Assembly (NCBI RefSeq): GCF_029784155.1
Contig: NC_073692.1
Location: forward strand, 235,122,503 to 235,186,502
Length of the DNA: 64,000 nucleotides
Origin: Uranotaenia lowii
Taxonomy: Eukaryota > Arthropoda > Insecta > Diptera > Culicidae
Direction of reading: 5' to 3'
Shown here: positions 1-11,430 of the stretch, in pieces
How positions within the stretch are numbered: the stretch's first letter is position 1
Layout of the letters: each line of letters starts with the position of its first letter
Translations under genes and position numbers: made by a program
Notes under the pieces: model-generated
The model's database searches: none
What the model saw: the letters and a program-made list of their open reading frames with translations, nothing else
Told to the model about the DNA's origin: nothing

Positions 1-1605
1 AAGCCTAGGATCTAATCAAAAAATTTAAAAAATAGTCCTCCTTCGGGGATGCTTCGCGCAAGCTGCTGTATCGGGACCCGTGTGGGAGAATTCCTCCAGA
101 GGAAAGAACCGACCGTACTTGCTAGTTTAGCAGTATGTAGGCAATACGGTGGGAGCAACGAAGCAATGTACCAGATCCGAGAGGAGACAAAGATGTTCAG
201 CAGTAAAACTTTCTGATGGATTGTAAGTATTCTGGTTGTGTGTAACCAAATGAGTTGAGAGAATTTGCTCACTATCCCGTTCCAGTTAAGGCGAATCATG
301 ACACGGATTCAATTCGCAAAAATAACTCCAAGCATCTTGAGAGTATGTTCCGCTTTTTTTTTTTAAGTTTTATTCATCGAACATTTTGTTTTAATGAATT
401 ATCTATACTAAGGATCTATACAAAACAATTAGATAACACGAAACAATGAAGACTGGCGTACTCGGTTGATGAATCGGCTAGATGGCTTCCCCAATTGATG
501 TAGATGCTCAGCAATCTGGAACGTACGCATCATTGCACTCACTGGTTCATTATGTCCGTAAGATGTTCGGTGGGTTCGATTCGATAGCAAAGAGTGTTGA
601 CGTAAAGTCCTCGAAGGAGCATTAAAGTTGATCATTCCTAGCAGGTTTGGCGATTGAATTTCTCCATTCAGTATTTTTGCGATGAATGATGCCTGTTGAG
701 TTTTTCGGCGGCGTTCCAATGTTTCTAATCCCAGAAGCTGGCACCGGTCGGAATATGCGGGAAGGTTTTCAGGATTATGCCAGGGTAGATGTCGTAGAGC
801 GAATCTAACAAAACGCTTTTGTACACGCTCGATTCGCAAAATCCAACATAGCTGATAGGGAGCCCAAACAATTGCAGCATGTTCTGTAACTGACCGGACA
901 AGTGCGCAGTAGAGTGACTTCAAGCACAATGGGTCTCTGAACTCTCGTGCTACTTTGGAGATGAAGCCAAGCTGACGATTCGCCTTTCTTATAACTGAAG
1001 TTCGTTGACTATCGAACGTAAGCTGAGCATCGAGGATAACTCCAAGGTCGTCAACTTCAAATACCCTGTCAAGGCGCTGGTTATCGATGTTATAATCATA
1101 TAAAATTGGCGTTTTCTTTCTATGGAATGTTATAACGGAGCACTTGGAGACGCTGACTGATAGCTTATTAAGTCTACACTATTCACCAAAGTGATCTAGT
1201 AAAGATTGAAGGTGTGTTAACCAAACGGCATTCAGTGGGGATCCATTGATGGCACCAACACCAATAGAACATGTTTTCTGGAGGTTCAACCTTGCTCCCG
1301 ATACTCGCTCGAAGCTCCCAAAAATTGTTTTGATTGCTTCATTTTTTTCGCTCGATGTCACAATTACAGTTACGTCATCGGCATACGCAACTACTAAATC
1401 GCTCTCACAGATTCCTTCTACCTCTCGTAATAAAGGTTGCAAATATATTACGAATAGGTGCATGGACAGAGGGTCTCCTTGTCGTACAGATCGTTGGATA
1501 GGGAATGGGGATGATAGGTGGCCGTTAACAAGTATTCGTGACGATGACTTCTCTGCAATCAGGCGGCGGCAACGCTATCCAAACCGTATGGAGCACATCT
1601 TTCGG
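1..1605 (-). mobile_element. Decayed non-LTR retrotransposon (RT fragment), split by a second LINE
   Basis: Read on the minus strand from about 1605 to 1214, the translation has a reverse-transcriptase core: a VNG...RSVRQGDPLS motif (RT block 4) followed by the catalytic YADDVTVI motif near 1380-1400. After an interruption (353-1213) the same kind of protein resumes at about 350 with a KMLGVIF thumb-start motif, one in-frame TGA near 309-311, then RIWYIASLLPP and an EGGLFF motif running off the left edge. This order matches the palm-to-thumb region of endonuclease-bearing LINEs; the style suggests an L1/Tx1- or Outcast-like clade, but the clade is uncertain. It is 5' truncated at about 1605 and not functional. 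Confidence 0.8.
353..1213 (-). mobile_element. 5'-truncated Jockey-like LINE nested inside the RT above
   Basis: A minus-strand frame is open from about 1210 to the stop at 429-431 apart from one TAG near 1176-1178, where Jockey-type RTs usually have the Trp of a WC..N.L motif. It reads through SKCSVITFHRK, LGVILDAQLTF and LYCALVRSVTEHAAIVW, the C-terminal part of a Jockey/I-type RT. About 70 bases after the stop, a run of T on the plus strand (354-364) is the poly(A) tail. The 5' end stops abruptly where the outer element's RT begins again, so the piece landed in the older LINE. No clear target-site duplication could be found. Confidence 0.8.
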
Positions 1606-1623
1606 ATTTCCCCTTTTTTTCCC

Positions 1624-1727
1624 CTCGTTTTGACAGATTTAAGCTTTTTTCCTCACATTTAAGCTTTCGTCTCCTATGCTCTCCAGGCAAAAAAAGCTTA
1701 AATCGGAGGAAAAAAAGCTTAAAAACG
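1624..1727. repeat. Imperfect inverted repeat with AAGCTT boxes
   Basis: The left arm (1624-1665) has CTCGTTTT, then two TTTAAGCTTT boxes separated by a CCTC spacer. The right arm (1688-1727) carries the same pieces in reverse complement. Each arm is about 40 bases with a few mismatches and a short spacer. It abuts the truncated end of the LINE. It could be a small foldback element or a local inverted duplication. Confidence 0.6.
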
Positions 1728-2147
1728 AGATTCACGACCACTTATTTAAAAGATGTTGGTCACACGATACATAGACAAAACGTGTAACGTTGCCTCCCTC
1801 TGTCTGCAATACGAGAGATTACCCAAGTAACATTTTAAACTCCTAATGGTTTTATAGGAAAAGATAGAAGTTTTAAAAATACTTTGTAAAAGTCTTGATA
1901 GCCGCGAAGCGTATTTCAACAAGACCATTACAAAACTAACTTCAGGATATCTACACGACAATAATAAAACCTTTTTAGAAAACTTCAATCAATTTAAAGA
2001 ATATTTTATCCTCCTTGTATGTAGCGGTTTTGAAGGCCGCTATAAAGCAGTTTTAAAACCTCGCTATAAAACTATGTCAAATGCCATAAAACGTCAAGTG
2101 TCAACAGGTGTTAACGACAGCTGATTGATTATAAAAACAAACAAACC

Positions 2148-2613
2148 ATGAAAAGAAGAAGTCAAACAAGAAGAACCAACAGCAAAATTTTGCGTTCGTT
2201 TTCAAAAACCAAAGGTATTTTTTCATCATTTAATTATCCTAATCTTGTATTTTTATATTTTTTTCAATTTCGGTAGGTAATATCCTGAATATGCAGATAG
2301 TTCATCACTTGCTTGGCTTAGTCGTACGCGATTCGGCGCAACTGCCTCTCTCATAACAGTGTCCGGATGCTCAATGGTGTCGGTGCCGGTTGGTTTTTCT
2401 CCAGCAACATAGCCAAAAAAAACGACTGTTCGACAGTATTAGCTTCCGGAACTTTTACGCAGCTGCAGCGAAGCGTGTGCACCGGAAGATGGGGTTTCCA
2501 CCCGGAAAACCAGCCTGTTTTCGTTTCGGAGCTGTTACAACGGAAACCTTAATGATGGCCAACATGGGAAAAAATCCCCTGACAAGCAACTACAAAGTTC
2601 TAATGTTGAATCC
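2148..2613 (+). other. Possible two-exon open frame, unrecognised
   Basis: An ATG at 2148 opens a 22-codon basic frame ending at a GTATTT donor-like site near 2214. A polypyrimidine tract with TTTCGGTAG follows at about 2262-2278, and the joined frame would run about 26 more codons to a TAA. A different downstream frame (2390-2617) encodes 76 aa beginning MVFLQQHSQKKR. The local GC is higher than its surroundings, and AATAAAAAG follows at about 2648. I recognise no protein family. This may be a broken gene, a non-coding transcript or chance. Bases 1745-2147 hold nothing I can name. Confidence 0.2.
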
Positions 2614-2984
2614 GGATTGAAAGGCATAGTGTAACATAAACATTATTTAAATAAAAAGTGAATCGTAGTCTGGTGTTTTTTTCTTCATTTTTATTTCATG
2701 GAAACACGAAGTTGAAACGCCATTTTCTGATGGAATTAAAAAATGTTGAGAAAATAATTCTCATGAATTTTAGTACTATGGAGCATTTTTTTTTAAATAA
2801 AAATACAACAATTCACGATACTCGAATACACATAGTATAAAACACTGATAGATAAACAACATGAGCATATTTACAGAAATTTGGAGGTATTTTATATGTT
2901 TAAAAATATATATTTATATATTCAAGTCTTTTATTTCGGAAAACTGTACTGGGGCGCGTATTTTTCACATCTTTCACATTGCAG

Positions 2985-3465
2985 TGGAGAGAGAATTCTT
3001 TGCATTTGGAATGGTAATGATCAAAATTCCACAACTGCTTAAACACGTTCGTCGCCACGGCACCCATATTCGAGTGACGGGTGTATTTCCTGGGGGGCCC
3101 CGTCACATCAAAAAACGTGTGACGCTCTCTTACTTGAGTTTACCCCTCAGCTTCGCCACACGTTTCAAATATGGGAGTTCTTCCTCTTTGCTGTCTCTCT
3201 CTGAAAATTTCTTTGGGCCCGGCCAGTAAAACTACCAAAATGAGCATGGCGACGAACGTGTTATCAGAGCTTAACAAATTGTAACAATTTGCAACAATTA
3301 GCACATTTTCATTCTCTCTGAGCACCGGTTTCTCTCATTTTAACTTAAACCTTCTAATTCTCTCTAACAAATTGCAACAAATTACCACAAATTCAATCAT
3401 TGGCTGCAAAATTTGTTTGATCATTGACGATGATTCTCCGTTTATCTCAGTCCCCTGAGATTAAC
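2985..3465 (+). repeat. Dispersed repeat H, copy 1
   Basis: Starts with AGAGAGAATTCTTTGC and includes the phrase GTTGCAAATT-like AT words, CTCTCTGAGCAC and TTTCTCTCATTT. A second copy lies at 8143-8372 in the same orientation, and a third, partial copy at 38885-39068 in reverse complement. Copy 1 is interrupted at 3043-3268 by a small inverted-repeat element, because copy 2 lacks that stretch. Class unknown; no open frame. Confidence 0.75.
3043..3268. mobile_element. Small TIR element nested in repeat H
   Basis: AACACGTTCGTCGCCA at 3042-3057 is perfectly inverted as TGGCGACGAACGTGTT at 3247-3262. GCTTAA occurs on both sides (3037-3042 and 3269-3274) and may be the target duplication, although the right end then has a few bases beyond the inverted repeat. 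The homologous copy at 8143-8372 passes directly from CAACTGCTT to CACAAATTG, so it acts as an empty site. No coding capacity. Confidence 0.65.
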
Positions 3466-3935
3466 CCGATCAGGTTCCGATGAAAGCCGAGTGAGCACTT
3501 GGTACGAAAAAGATAACTGTGTTCTACCCGATCGAAGGCGTTCGATAGGTCAAACGAGATCAGCTTCCCTTTCTGTCCCGTTGCGTTTAGTTGAGCGACT
3601 CTATATTTTATCGATAGGGTTGCCTAAAAAATATGTCGGTTCCCGTTCGCACACTTTTGGGATGTCGTTAGAATGTCGTTTTTTTGTAGTACTTTTTCTA
3701 GTCTTATTTTCAGTATTCTCGACAGCAGTTTATAATCGCAATTGAGAAGCGAAATGGGTCTATATGATCGAACTGTACAATCACTTCCTCGTTTTTACTA
3801 GCACTATTATTCCAGATACGAACTCTTCGGGAATATTTCCATTTAGGGCTTCGTTTAACACTAAATTTAGTTCCCGATTTATCACATCAAAACACATTAG
3901 GAAAAACTTCATTTATTCTTTTCTCGAACACAAGC
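3466..3935 (-). pseudogene. Decayed LINE reverse transcriptase, N-terminal half
   Basis: Minus-strand translation from about 3890 gives, in order: NGNIPEEFVSGIIVLVK; a frameshift; PISLLNCDYKLLSRILK (RT fingers); a stop in place of the residue after NRHIF; then KGKLISFDLSNAFDRVEH, the first catalytic-Asp block (F.D...AFDRV.H). These are the first RT motifs in L1-like LINEs. It is truncated at 3466 where repeat H begins. It could belong to the same family as the RT at 1214-1605, since the motifs do not overlap, but this cannot be shown here. Confidence 0.75.
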
Positions 3936-6006
3936 GTGAGTGACAAAAAAAGTTGAAATATGTAGATATATATTCAGATTAAACAAAATTCAATGATTTC
4001 TTCACTTCGAAGTCAAATGAAGGTACTGCAACTATTCGCGTTACTTTGTATTCATCAGCATTTTTCAATTCACTTCAACTTTATTACAAGCTAAACAATC
4101 CACAGAAAAAACTTACTCTTGTTGCCAACAAAAAGTAGCAGTACAGTCACCTAATCACCGCGTCATGGGTTGTCAAATTTTATGGTTCTGTTTATGAAGA
4201 TTGTTATTCTCATTTTAGCGCTCGATTTCGTTCTGCCATTTTGCGGGTTCGCTCCATTCATGAGCTGAGGAGTACTTGCAGCTTGTTCAAATCATCACGA
4301 TTTTCCTTGCCCGAACATTATCGAGTTGAGAATTTTCTCTTGTGTTTTTCTCTAAGACCATGCCCACCAACGGTTGCTAAACCTCGAATCGAGTACATTC
4401 AGCAACATATCTATCAACCCATCATCGCACCAACAGTCGCTAACTTGATTCGAGAAATAGCATTCGAGCAGTATGTTGTTACAGGATTCGTTTATGTAGC
4501 AACCCGGTAGCAACGCAGCCGGTAGTCGCTATCAGAAAATAAACAAACACAAATACCTACCTGGATCGCAACAATGGGTGCGAAAATAAGGGAGTAGATA
4601 AAAACGCAACCAATCAAAACATCTAAAATACCGACCGAAATAGCAACTTGCGGTGGGCTTGGTCTAACGGTACTTAGGTTAATTGTTTGTTTTATTGCCA
4701 TTTTTAATGTTACTCGCCAATCAGCTGCTCATTGGTTGCAGTTCATCTGCATTTTTACAAGGGAACTTTAATGGGATGTAAAAACGTTTGAGCAGCACTA
4801 TTAATGGGAGAAATTGCGTGCTGCAAGGAAATCGAACACGCGTTGTGATTTTTTTTATCAATTCAAAACAAAACAAAGTTAAATTCGGCAAAAGTAAATC
4901 TGTGTTCCACTTAAATTCACCGAACAGCTATTGCGTCAGATTTCTAAATTCTAACCGTTCCAATGTCGAAGGATTAGGTGAAGCGGTAATTATTTTAATA
5001 CACCACAAAACCAACCACCTCGAGTGTCTCTCTCAAACGAAAGTCATAATCGTCAACAATATCTCGCTCTAATCCCGGTTAATGCATCCCACTTCTGCCG
5101 CTCGCTTTTTGGATGACGCAAAACTCCAAAAGCAAAACACCAACCATACTTTGTAGATCCCCATGTCTAGACACATTCTGTCAAACACTTTATCATTTAC
5201 GATTTTAGTTTTACCCGAAACCCGAAACTCATTCGCAAGCTCACACGAAAATGAAATGTTCCGAGCGAAAAAGTTAAATATCATTCCATCGGAATCTCCG
5301 AAATCAAGAACGATTCTGGTGGAAAAGGCGACAATAATGTGATTCCGTTTGTTTATCTGCATCAAAAGTCTTTTGCAACTTTGCTCCATTCTTTTGTCTT
5401 TTGGGGAGATTTCATTTGGAGCGTAACTTTTTTTTTTTCATTAAGTTCCTCCAAACTTGTAGCACTGCTGCCTGGTGGAGTTTTTGGTTGCTTTTTCTAT
5501 CCCTGAAATCGGAGGACCAAATCGAATTTTCCCATCCCTTATCCGAGGTTCAAATTACCAAAATCTTTTATTGCACCCTAATATGCGGATTTTTGATGCA
5601 GTTTCCAAGATCTGCAATCACGAGGTGGTGAAATTTGCCAATAAATGGTCTCGAAATTCAGTTGATTGACGTAAAACGTTTGGAGTAGAGTTTGCTATTA
5701 CTGGAAGCGATATTTGCTGACTTTGATTAAGTTCAGAGACGGCGTTGTTTTTTTTACGTTCGGGATTTTCATCCTCTGATATGATTCATCACTGCAACGA
5801 GCTTCTACATCTTGAAAACATTTTTGCATCAACTCAACAATGAATCCATAAATAGGAATAAAAAACACGGTAAGACGACATGTAGGTAAGTCATAATCAA
5901 TCGAAAGTATTAAAATTGTGTTTATATAAAGAAATAAATATGTAGGTATAAACTGTACAAGACGCACCAGCAAGGTAAGATGACCCATGCCATTATTTCT
6001 TGACAA
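3936..6006. other. Intergenic, no supported gene
   Basis: AT-rich sequence with short open frames only. The longest, 4492-4701 on the minus strand (69 aa), has a hydrophobic middle (VLIGCVFIYSLIFAPIVAI) but no recognisable family, start context or neighbour. Nothing repetitive elsewhere in the window was matched here. Confidence 0.4.
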
Positions 6007-6017
6007 TACGCTAAGCT

Positions 6018-6487
6018 AAGGATTGCCCGGGGTTATCCGGGTTTGTCCAGATATTTAATAAAAAATTTAGGAAAAGTCCGGTCCAGCCCGGTAGCCCGGA
6101 TTGCGTTGAAAAGCCCGGATTTTGTCCGGATTTATTCATTCTCAAATCGAGCTTTAAAAACATTGTGTTTTTGTTTTTCTTTTTATTAATGCGCCCAAAA
6201 CAAAACTTTTTGAGCAAGTTTCAAAAAAATAACCATGAAAGGTTTTTGAAAGCTTAAAATACGGTTTAAAATCGGCTGATAAATTTGGATGGAAAAAATG
6301 TGTTTCCACAAGTTTTTAACTTGATTTTTGATCAGTGATTCCTAGGTTTTGGCCAAATTTGCCTGGATATTGCTATTATTTTGGTTCACAATTTTGAAAT
6401 AAAACGCCCGGATTTTGCCAAGTTTTTAGATAAAATAGGTTGGATTTGTCCAGCCCGGACACCTGCTGGAAAAAAATCTGGCAACCT
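6018..6487. mobile_element. Mutator-like MITE (family I), copy 1, with 11-bp TSD
   Basis: TACGCTAAGCT flanks the element on both sides (6007-6017 and 6488-6498). The ends are AAGGATTGCC and, in reverse complement, AGGTTGCCAG. An 11-bp target duplication with short TIRs fits Mutator-like elements. The interior is rich in CCGG words such as CCCGGATTTTGTCCGG. Related sequence occurs in reverse orientation at 56046-56408 and as fragments at 27205-27440 and 27801-27840. No transposase. Superfamily is inferred from TSD length only. Confidence 0.7.
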
Positions 6488-7060
6488 TACGCTAAGCTTC
6501 GAATGATATCTTCCTCCATTTTCAATGTGGCAAACAAACTTTTCTATCCTTGCCTGGGTGAAAAGTTAACTAAAACGGCTTTATTTCTAAGACACAGAAG
6601 ATTTAATCGAGTCTGCGTGTAACCTGATATTTTTCATGTTTAACATTGAGGGTTTTATAGTCAACCAGCCGGCGAAATCTAATAAAACTACAGCTTATCG
6701 TTTTTCCACTCGTAAGCACTTTCGAAAGCCTTTCGTTGAATTTCATAAACTTCCCACAAATTTCAACTATAAACAATCATATCAAAATTGGGACAGGATG
6801 CGCCCAAGACCACGTGTTTTACGCTTTGATATTGAATTCTGTTGACTTCAGAGTATGATCGAATATCAAAGCGAAATATAATTCTTTTTATTTTCTGACT
6901 CCCAAATGACAATAAGAATGCATAAATATAACAAATTTCGTCCATTTTCAAGTTTAAAAGGTGCACCAATATTTGATAAGAACACGTCATCTGGCTACAT
7001 GTTTTCCACGTATTAGCTAAAAAATAAAATTTTGTTGCCTACTTAAAGGCGTTTTACCTA

Positions 7061-7708
7061 TACCCGATCAGGAGGGAAAAACAAAATTATATCAAAATGA
7101 GATATTTTGATACTTATTTTTTTCTATCTAAGTGAGTTATAACTCAGTACTCGTAGGATGTTAAAATATCTCAAATTATATCAAAAAATCTATACGATCA
7201 TAGCTAAATTATAGCAGTTTTTAATATGCTCCTATCAAGATTATATCTGGTTCAGATAGCGTAGTTTGATATGGACAGAACAAATTATATCAAAATTATA
7301 ACTTATCAAGATGCTTCGAGAAAATTTTCTGGTGGAAGGTCAATAAACCACATTATTTGACAAAACCATGCCCCATTTCGGGTTTCCCAAAAATTTGATT
7401 CAATTTTATGAATCTGTTGAGCGAAACTCGTTAATGAGCCGTCGACTTCGATGTCCGTGTTTCAGTAAAAGTTGTACGTATATCAAAATAAGATATAATC
7501 ATTTTATTTTAGGACAATCCGAAAAAAATCTTGATCATTGAACATGAGCTCAACCCCATTCAAGTTTGTCAATCAGAATAAGATATAATTCAGAATAGAG
7601 AAACTTAAAATCGAAAATTTTGAGTACTTAATTATAACTGAATCAGATGTAAATATCTTGGTGAGATACGTTTGAGTTATTATTTTGATATGCTCTCCTG
7701 ATCGGGTA
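7061..7708. mobile_element. 648-bp TIR element with TACCCGATCAGGAG ends
   Basis: TACCCGATCAGGAG at 7061-7074 is perfectly inverted at 7695-7708. Inside, ATATCAAAAT and AGATATAAT words recur near both ends and in the middle. The outer TA could be a TA target duplication, as in Tc1/mariner/pogo elements. No open frame of note. A non-autonomous DNA transposon is the best call. Confidence 0.75.
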
Positions 7709-7835
7709 AGGATACTAAAAAGTGTATTTTAAAACACGAAATATTCTATAATTTTTGCAATAACAAATATTTTTTATGCCAAAGTATGATTAGTTTACAA
7801 AAATACGATGAACGTGTTATAAATAAAACATTTCT

Positions 7836-8027
7836 CGCGTGAGCTTTCATTACGTCGTATTAAATAAAATGTAAACAAACAGTTTTATTACGAAAAAATA
7901 CAAAAAATTACATAAACTAGTCGCAACTTTTTCCCATTTAGAATATTTGTAGCCTGCACAATATATTCTATATGTTAAATACAAATTTAGCAGAGATATT
8001 TCATACGACGTAATGAAAGCTCACGCG
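7836..8027. mobile_element. 192-bp MITE with perfect 25-bp TIRs
   Basis: The arms 7836-7860 (beginning CGCGTGAGCTTTCATTAC) and 8003-8027 are exact inverted repeats of 25 bases. The interior is AT-rich and non-coding. A third isolated end, with a one-base insertion, lies at 47473-47499. The target duplication is not clear. Confidence 0.8.
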
Positions 8028-8142
8028 AAATTTGATGTTTCAATTATTACATTCTGTTTATTGTTCCATTTCTGACCACCCTTTCGGTATGGTGCGTTCT
8101 GTCCACTAGTTTTGGCATTCTACCCAAGGGATTGAAATCAAG

Positions 8143-8372
8143 AGAGAATTCTTTGCATTTGGAGTGGTAATGATCAAAATTCAACAACTGCTTCACAAAT
8201 TGCATCAATTTGCAACAATTAGCACATTTTCACTCTCTCTGAGCACTGATTTCTCTCATTTGAATTCAAACCTTATAATTTTCTCTAAAAAATTGCCACA
8301 AATTACCACAAATTCACAATCATTGCCTGCACAATTTGTGTGATCATTGAAGAATTCTCAGTTCCTCAATTT
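8143..8372 (+). repeat. Dispersed repeat H, copy 2 (uninterrupted)
   Basis: Same start (AGAGAGAATTCTTTGC) and same internal words as 2985-3465, but without the 226-bp inserted element. It therefore gives the empty-site form of the repeat. Confidence 0.75.
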
Positions 8373-8518
8373 TACCCCGTGGTGTGTTTTCTAGATGTCT
8401 TAGTTTTAACAAAAATATCTTTGAAACTGTGTTTTTATCATTCTTTTTCTTTCTAGAAAGACGTATATAAGTCCTCAGAATCGTCGTAAACGTTCAATTT
8501 GGTTCTTAAATGGTTGGT

Positions 8519-8613
8519 ATCGCTGTTAATTTTAAGAGGACGAATGACCAAGTTGGTTAACATCCTCTATAAATAAAAAATATAGAATAAAATAGAATAG
8601 AATCGCTGTTAAT
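8519..8613 (+). mobile_element. Severely 5'-truncated LINE tail with 12-bp TSD
   Basis: ATCGCTGTTAAT is duplicated at 8519-8530 and 8602-8613. Between them lie about 71 bases: a GAGGA...TCCTC hairpin-like 3' end followed by an A-rich tail of AATAAA/AGAATA type. This is what target-primed reverse transcription leaves when only the 3' end is copied. The parent family is not identifiable from so short a piece. Confidence 0.75.
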
Positions 8614-8654
8614 CGCTAAGGCTTAACTGGTGCGTTTTGTACAGTTTTCCTCAT

Positions 8655-9480
8655 CGTCAAACGGGGCATGATGCAACAGCAGGGTTGGATGCAACATTTG
8701 TACATATACTACAACACTTATTCAATTTTTATTTTAATATAATGTAATAAAGTAATCATTTAATGATAACAAAAGATGACATTATTTCTCACATCAGCAG
8801 ATAGTTTTCTTAAGTTTTTGATTCTCCTAGCAAATTTAAAAATCAAACAATAGATGTTCAAATTTTTACATTTTTCGATGCCGTAAAAAAATGTACCCTT
8901 TATGACGGATTGACTTAATGTATTACCTACAAACTTTATATTGCTTTTAATATGCTATACCAAAATTGTTAGTAAAAAAAATATTTTTCGGACAATCACA
9001 AAATTATTCTTAAATTAACATTTTTATATTTCAGTACCAGTCTGGGCAAAATGCAAATCAAAGATTCACCTTTTAAATCTCTTTTTCATATGCTGGAATA
9101 TGATTGTTTTGCATCACACGTTGATTTCAACATTTCATCCAACCAAAAATTAATTTTTATTTTGTCAGCTTTACATTTTTTTTAAAAACATTTTCACCCC
9201 TAAATGTATGCAACAACCTTATGACTTTTCTTTAAAAATATTTGCGACAGAAAAAAAAGTTAAACTCAATTCGAACTAAACCAAAATTACTGCAAATGGT
9301 TCTTTATGCGTTATGACATCACAAATTTAAAAAAAACTATAAATTTTCAAACGTTTTCATTTGATTTATCACTAAAAACAAAGTTTGTTGCAACATATTT
9401 TCCCCTTCCTGATGAAAATCGCATGTTTTTGTAAATTTAAAAATAAATGTAAGCACTAGTTTTTTTTGACTAATTAGCTG
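8655..9480 (+). mobile_element. Family D element, copy 1 (GGGGCATGATGCAACA end)
   Basis: Begins GTCAAACGGGGCATGATGCA, then GGGTTGGATGCAACA repeats the terminal word. The interior shares long stretches with 31250-31440, 42960-43383 and 56652-58725, including the phrase TATGCTGGAATATGATTG. The right end is lost near 9480. Non-coding. Confidence 0.7.
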
Positions 9481-10175
9481 AAGATCACTTTTAATGTGAA
9501 ATTGGGCGATGAATCCAAAGGAAAATTAAAAAATCTCAGTAGAACAGTTTTTGAGATATACTCCAAATATGATATTTTGGGAAAAATTAAAATAGTACTT
9601 GTACTTATATTCAAATATCTCGAACTGCGTAACATTAATTTGAAATCGTTTTTTTGTATATTGCTGTATATTGCTTTGTATAAATTTGCTATCGATTATC
9701 TGGTCTTCACATTTGCGTATGATCAACAGTAGTGTTGATGTTAGTAAAGTTGTGATAGAAAAAATAATAAAAAAAATTAGTTTTATGAAGCAAATTTTAT
9801 TTTATCGACAGTTTTAGACTTAATGGTAAAATTTTTGAAATTTAATTTTCTATGGACTGTAAACGTCAATTTGAAACAAAGGTTTCAAGTGATTATTTAT
9901 CAAAATCGATTGAAAACTGATGAAGTTATGGCTATTTTACTAAAACAGTAATTTTTCATTTTTTGAATAATTAAACGAACCGCAGTTAAATAATATAAGA
10001 AAAATTAAACATGTTAAATCTCACTCGATCTAAGCTGAAATTTATCATTAACTTATCAGAAGGTCACATGCCAAATTTCAGTAAGACCAACTTACCGAAA
10101 GGCCTTAACCATAATTCCTAAACAAGAACGAAACGATTAATTTTATCAAAACGAAGTACCCAAAACGCGATTTGC
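9481..10175. other. AT-rich intergenic sequence
   Basis: Short overlapping open frames on both strands at 9496-9732 are a by-product of low complexity, with Lys/Ile/Phe-rich translations. No repeat or gene identified. Confidence 0.4.
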
Positions 10176-10485
10176 CTAAAGCGGGCCATAGACTCTCCAA
10201 ATGTCCTGAACAAATTCGATGATTACACGAAGATTGTTTGATTTTAAGCTCGCCCACACACGATACAAACACTATTCACGCGAACACAAACGATTGCTGG
10301 CGAAAACAACAAAAAAAACATCTCCCCCCGGCTGGGAGGTTGGTTTGTACAAAATATTTCGATCCCGACCGATTTTACTCCAACCGTTTGGGCGCTCATT
10401 CAAGCAAATCGTGTTCACAGCGACAAAATTTCATCTAATTTCATCGCATTTGTACAAATATTGTGTAGTATGTGGCCCGCTTAAG
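10176..10485. mobile_element. Foldback-like MITE with CTAAAGCGGGCCA ends
   Basis: CTAAAGCGGGCCA at 10176-10188 is inverted, with one mismatch, as TGGCCCGCTTAAG at 10473-10485. A second inner pair (CAAATGTCC...ATTCGATGA against TTTCATCGCATTTG) suggests a long imperfect hairpin. It is followed directly by GGGGCCGTTCACTAATTACG (10486-10505), a phrase with a close relative (GGGGCCGTCCATAAATGATG) at 19371-19390, so a second repeat family abuts it. Confidence 0.5.
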
Positions 10486-11148
10486 GGGCCGTTCACTAAT
10501 TACGTAAGCACGATTTTTGAAATTTTTTACTCCCTTTCCCTCCCTGGTAAGACAAAGTAAGATTTTTCAAAGATCTTACGTTTTTTATTTTTTGAGAAAT
10601 TTACACGTTTTTTCAAAAATGGCTTGGAAATATCAAAAATGTGACATCCATGCTGCAAAACCAAGGCACTTTTTAAGTAAAACTGCATAACTACATTTGA
10701 AAACCACAATTTATACAAAACAACAGATGAAATGTCATGAACCATCATAGAAAACATTTTTTAAGAAATAGCATGTTCCTGGTAACAATAATCTTCAATC
10801 AATTTCCAAAATCGAATTAAAACAATATAAAATCTAAACTCCGATTAAAAAAATGGACGCAAGATCAGGTTGGCACAATGTACCACACAAAATTGTTATG
10901 TTTTATAACCTGAAAAAACATTCTATACTACTAGAATTGGTGCAAAAATGTTTAACGACAATAAAGTTGTCAACTAACATAAAAGCTCAGGCTAATTTCG
11001 GCGATAAGTGATAAAGTTTTAGGATTTTTTTGGTAAATCGTTTGTAAAATTTTAGAGTTGTTAGTGTCAATCATTAAAAAAAACTGTCAAGAAATTCATT
11101 GTCTAAAGCGCCTCATATTGATTTTTATAGATTATTTATTGATAAAGT

Positions 11149-11430
11149 TGTAGTGACCCTACATCTATTAAATAATTTCTTTTCATTTACGCACATCAAA
11201 ATCACGTCTGTTGCTCACAAAATTGCTTAACTGAATCTCTTTTTCCAGTCTTACACGCTCACGCTATAATTGATACAATTGAGTAATTGATACACAGTCC
11301 GAATATTTACTCATTTACATGTTGTAAACTGAAACATCATTACTCGATAAGAGGAACTATATATATTTATTTCAATATAATTTTTAATAAATTCTGTTAT
11401 TATTTCTTATCCTTAACCTCATTCCCTACA
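11149..11430 (+). mobile_element. Solo-LTR-like 282-bp repeat (family E), copy 1
   Basis: Begins TGTAGTGACCCTACA and ends CATTCCCTACA, so it has the TG...CA termini and short terminal inversion of an LTR. It contains a TATATATATTTATT stretch and AATAAATTC, which could serve as TATA box and poly(A) signal. Two further copies of exactly 282 bases, apparently identical, are at 18784 and 19415. The flanking 5-mers here are AAAGT (left) and ATATT (right), so the copy has no matching target duplication of its own. Confidence 0.65.
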
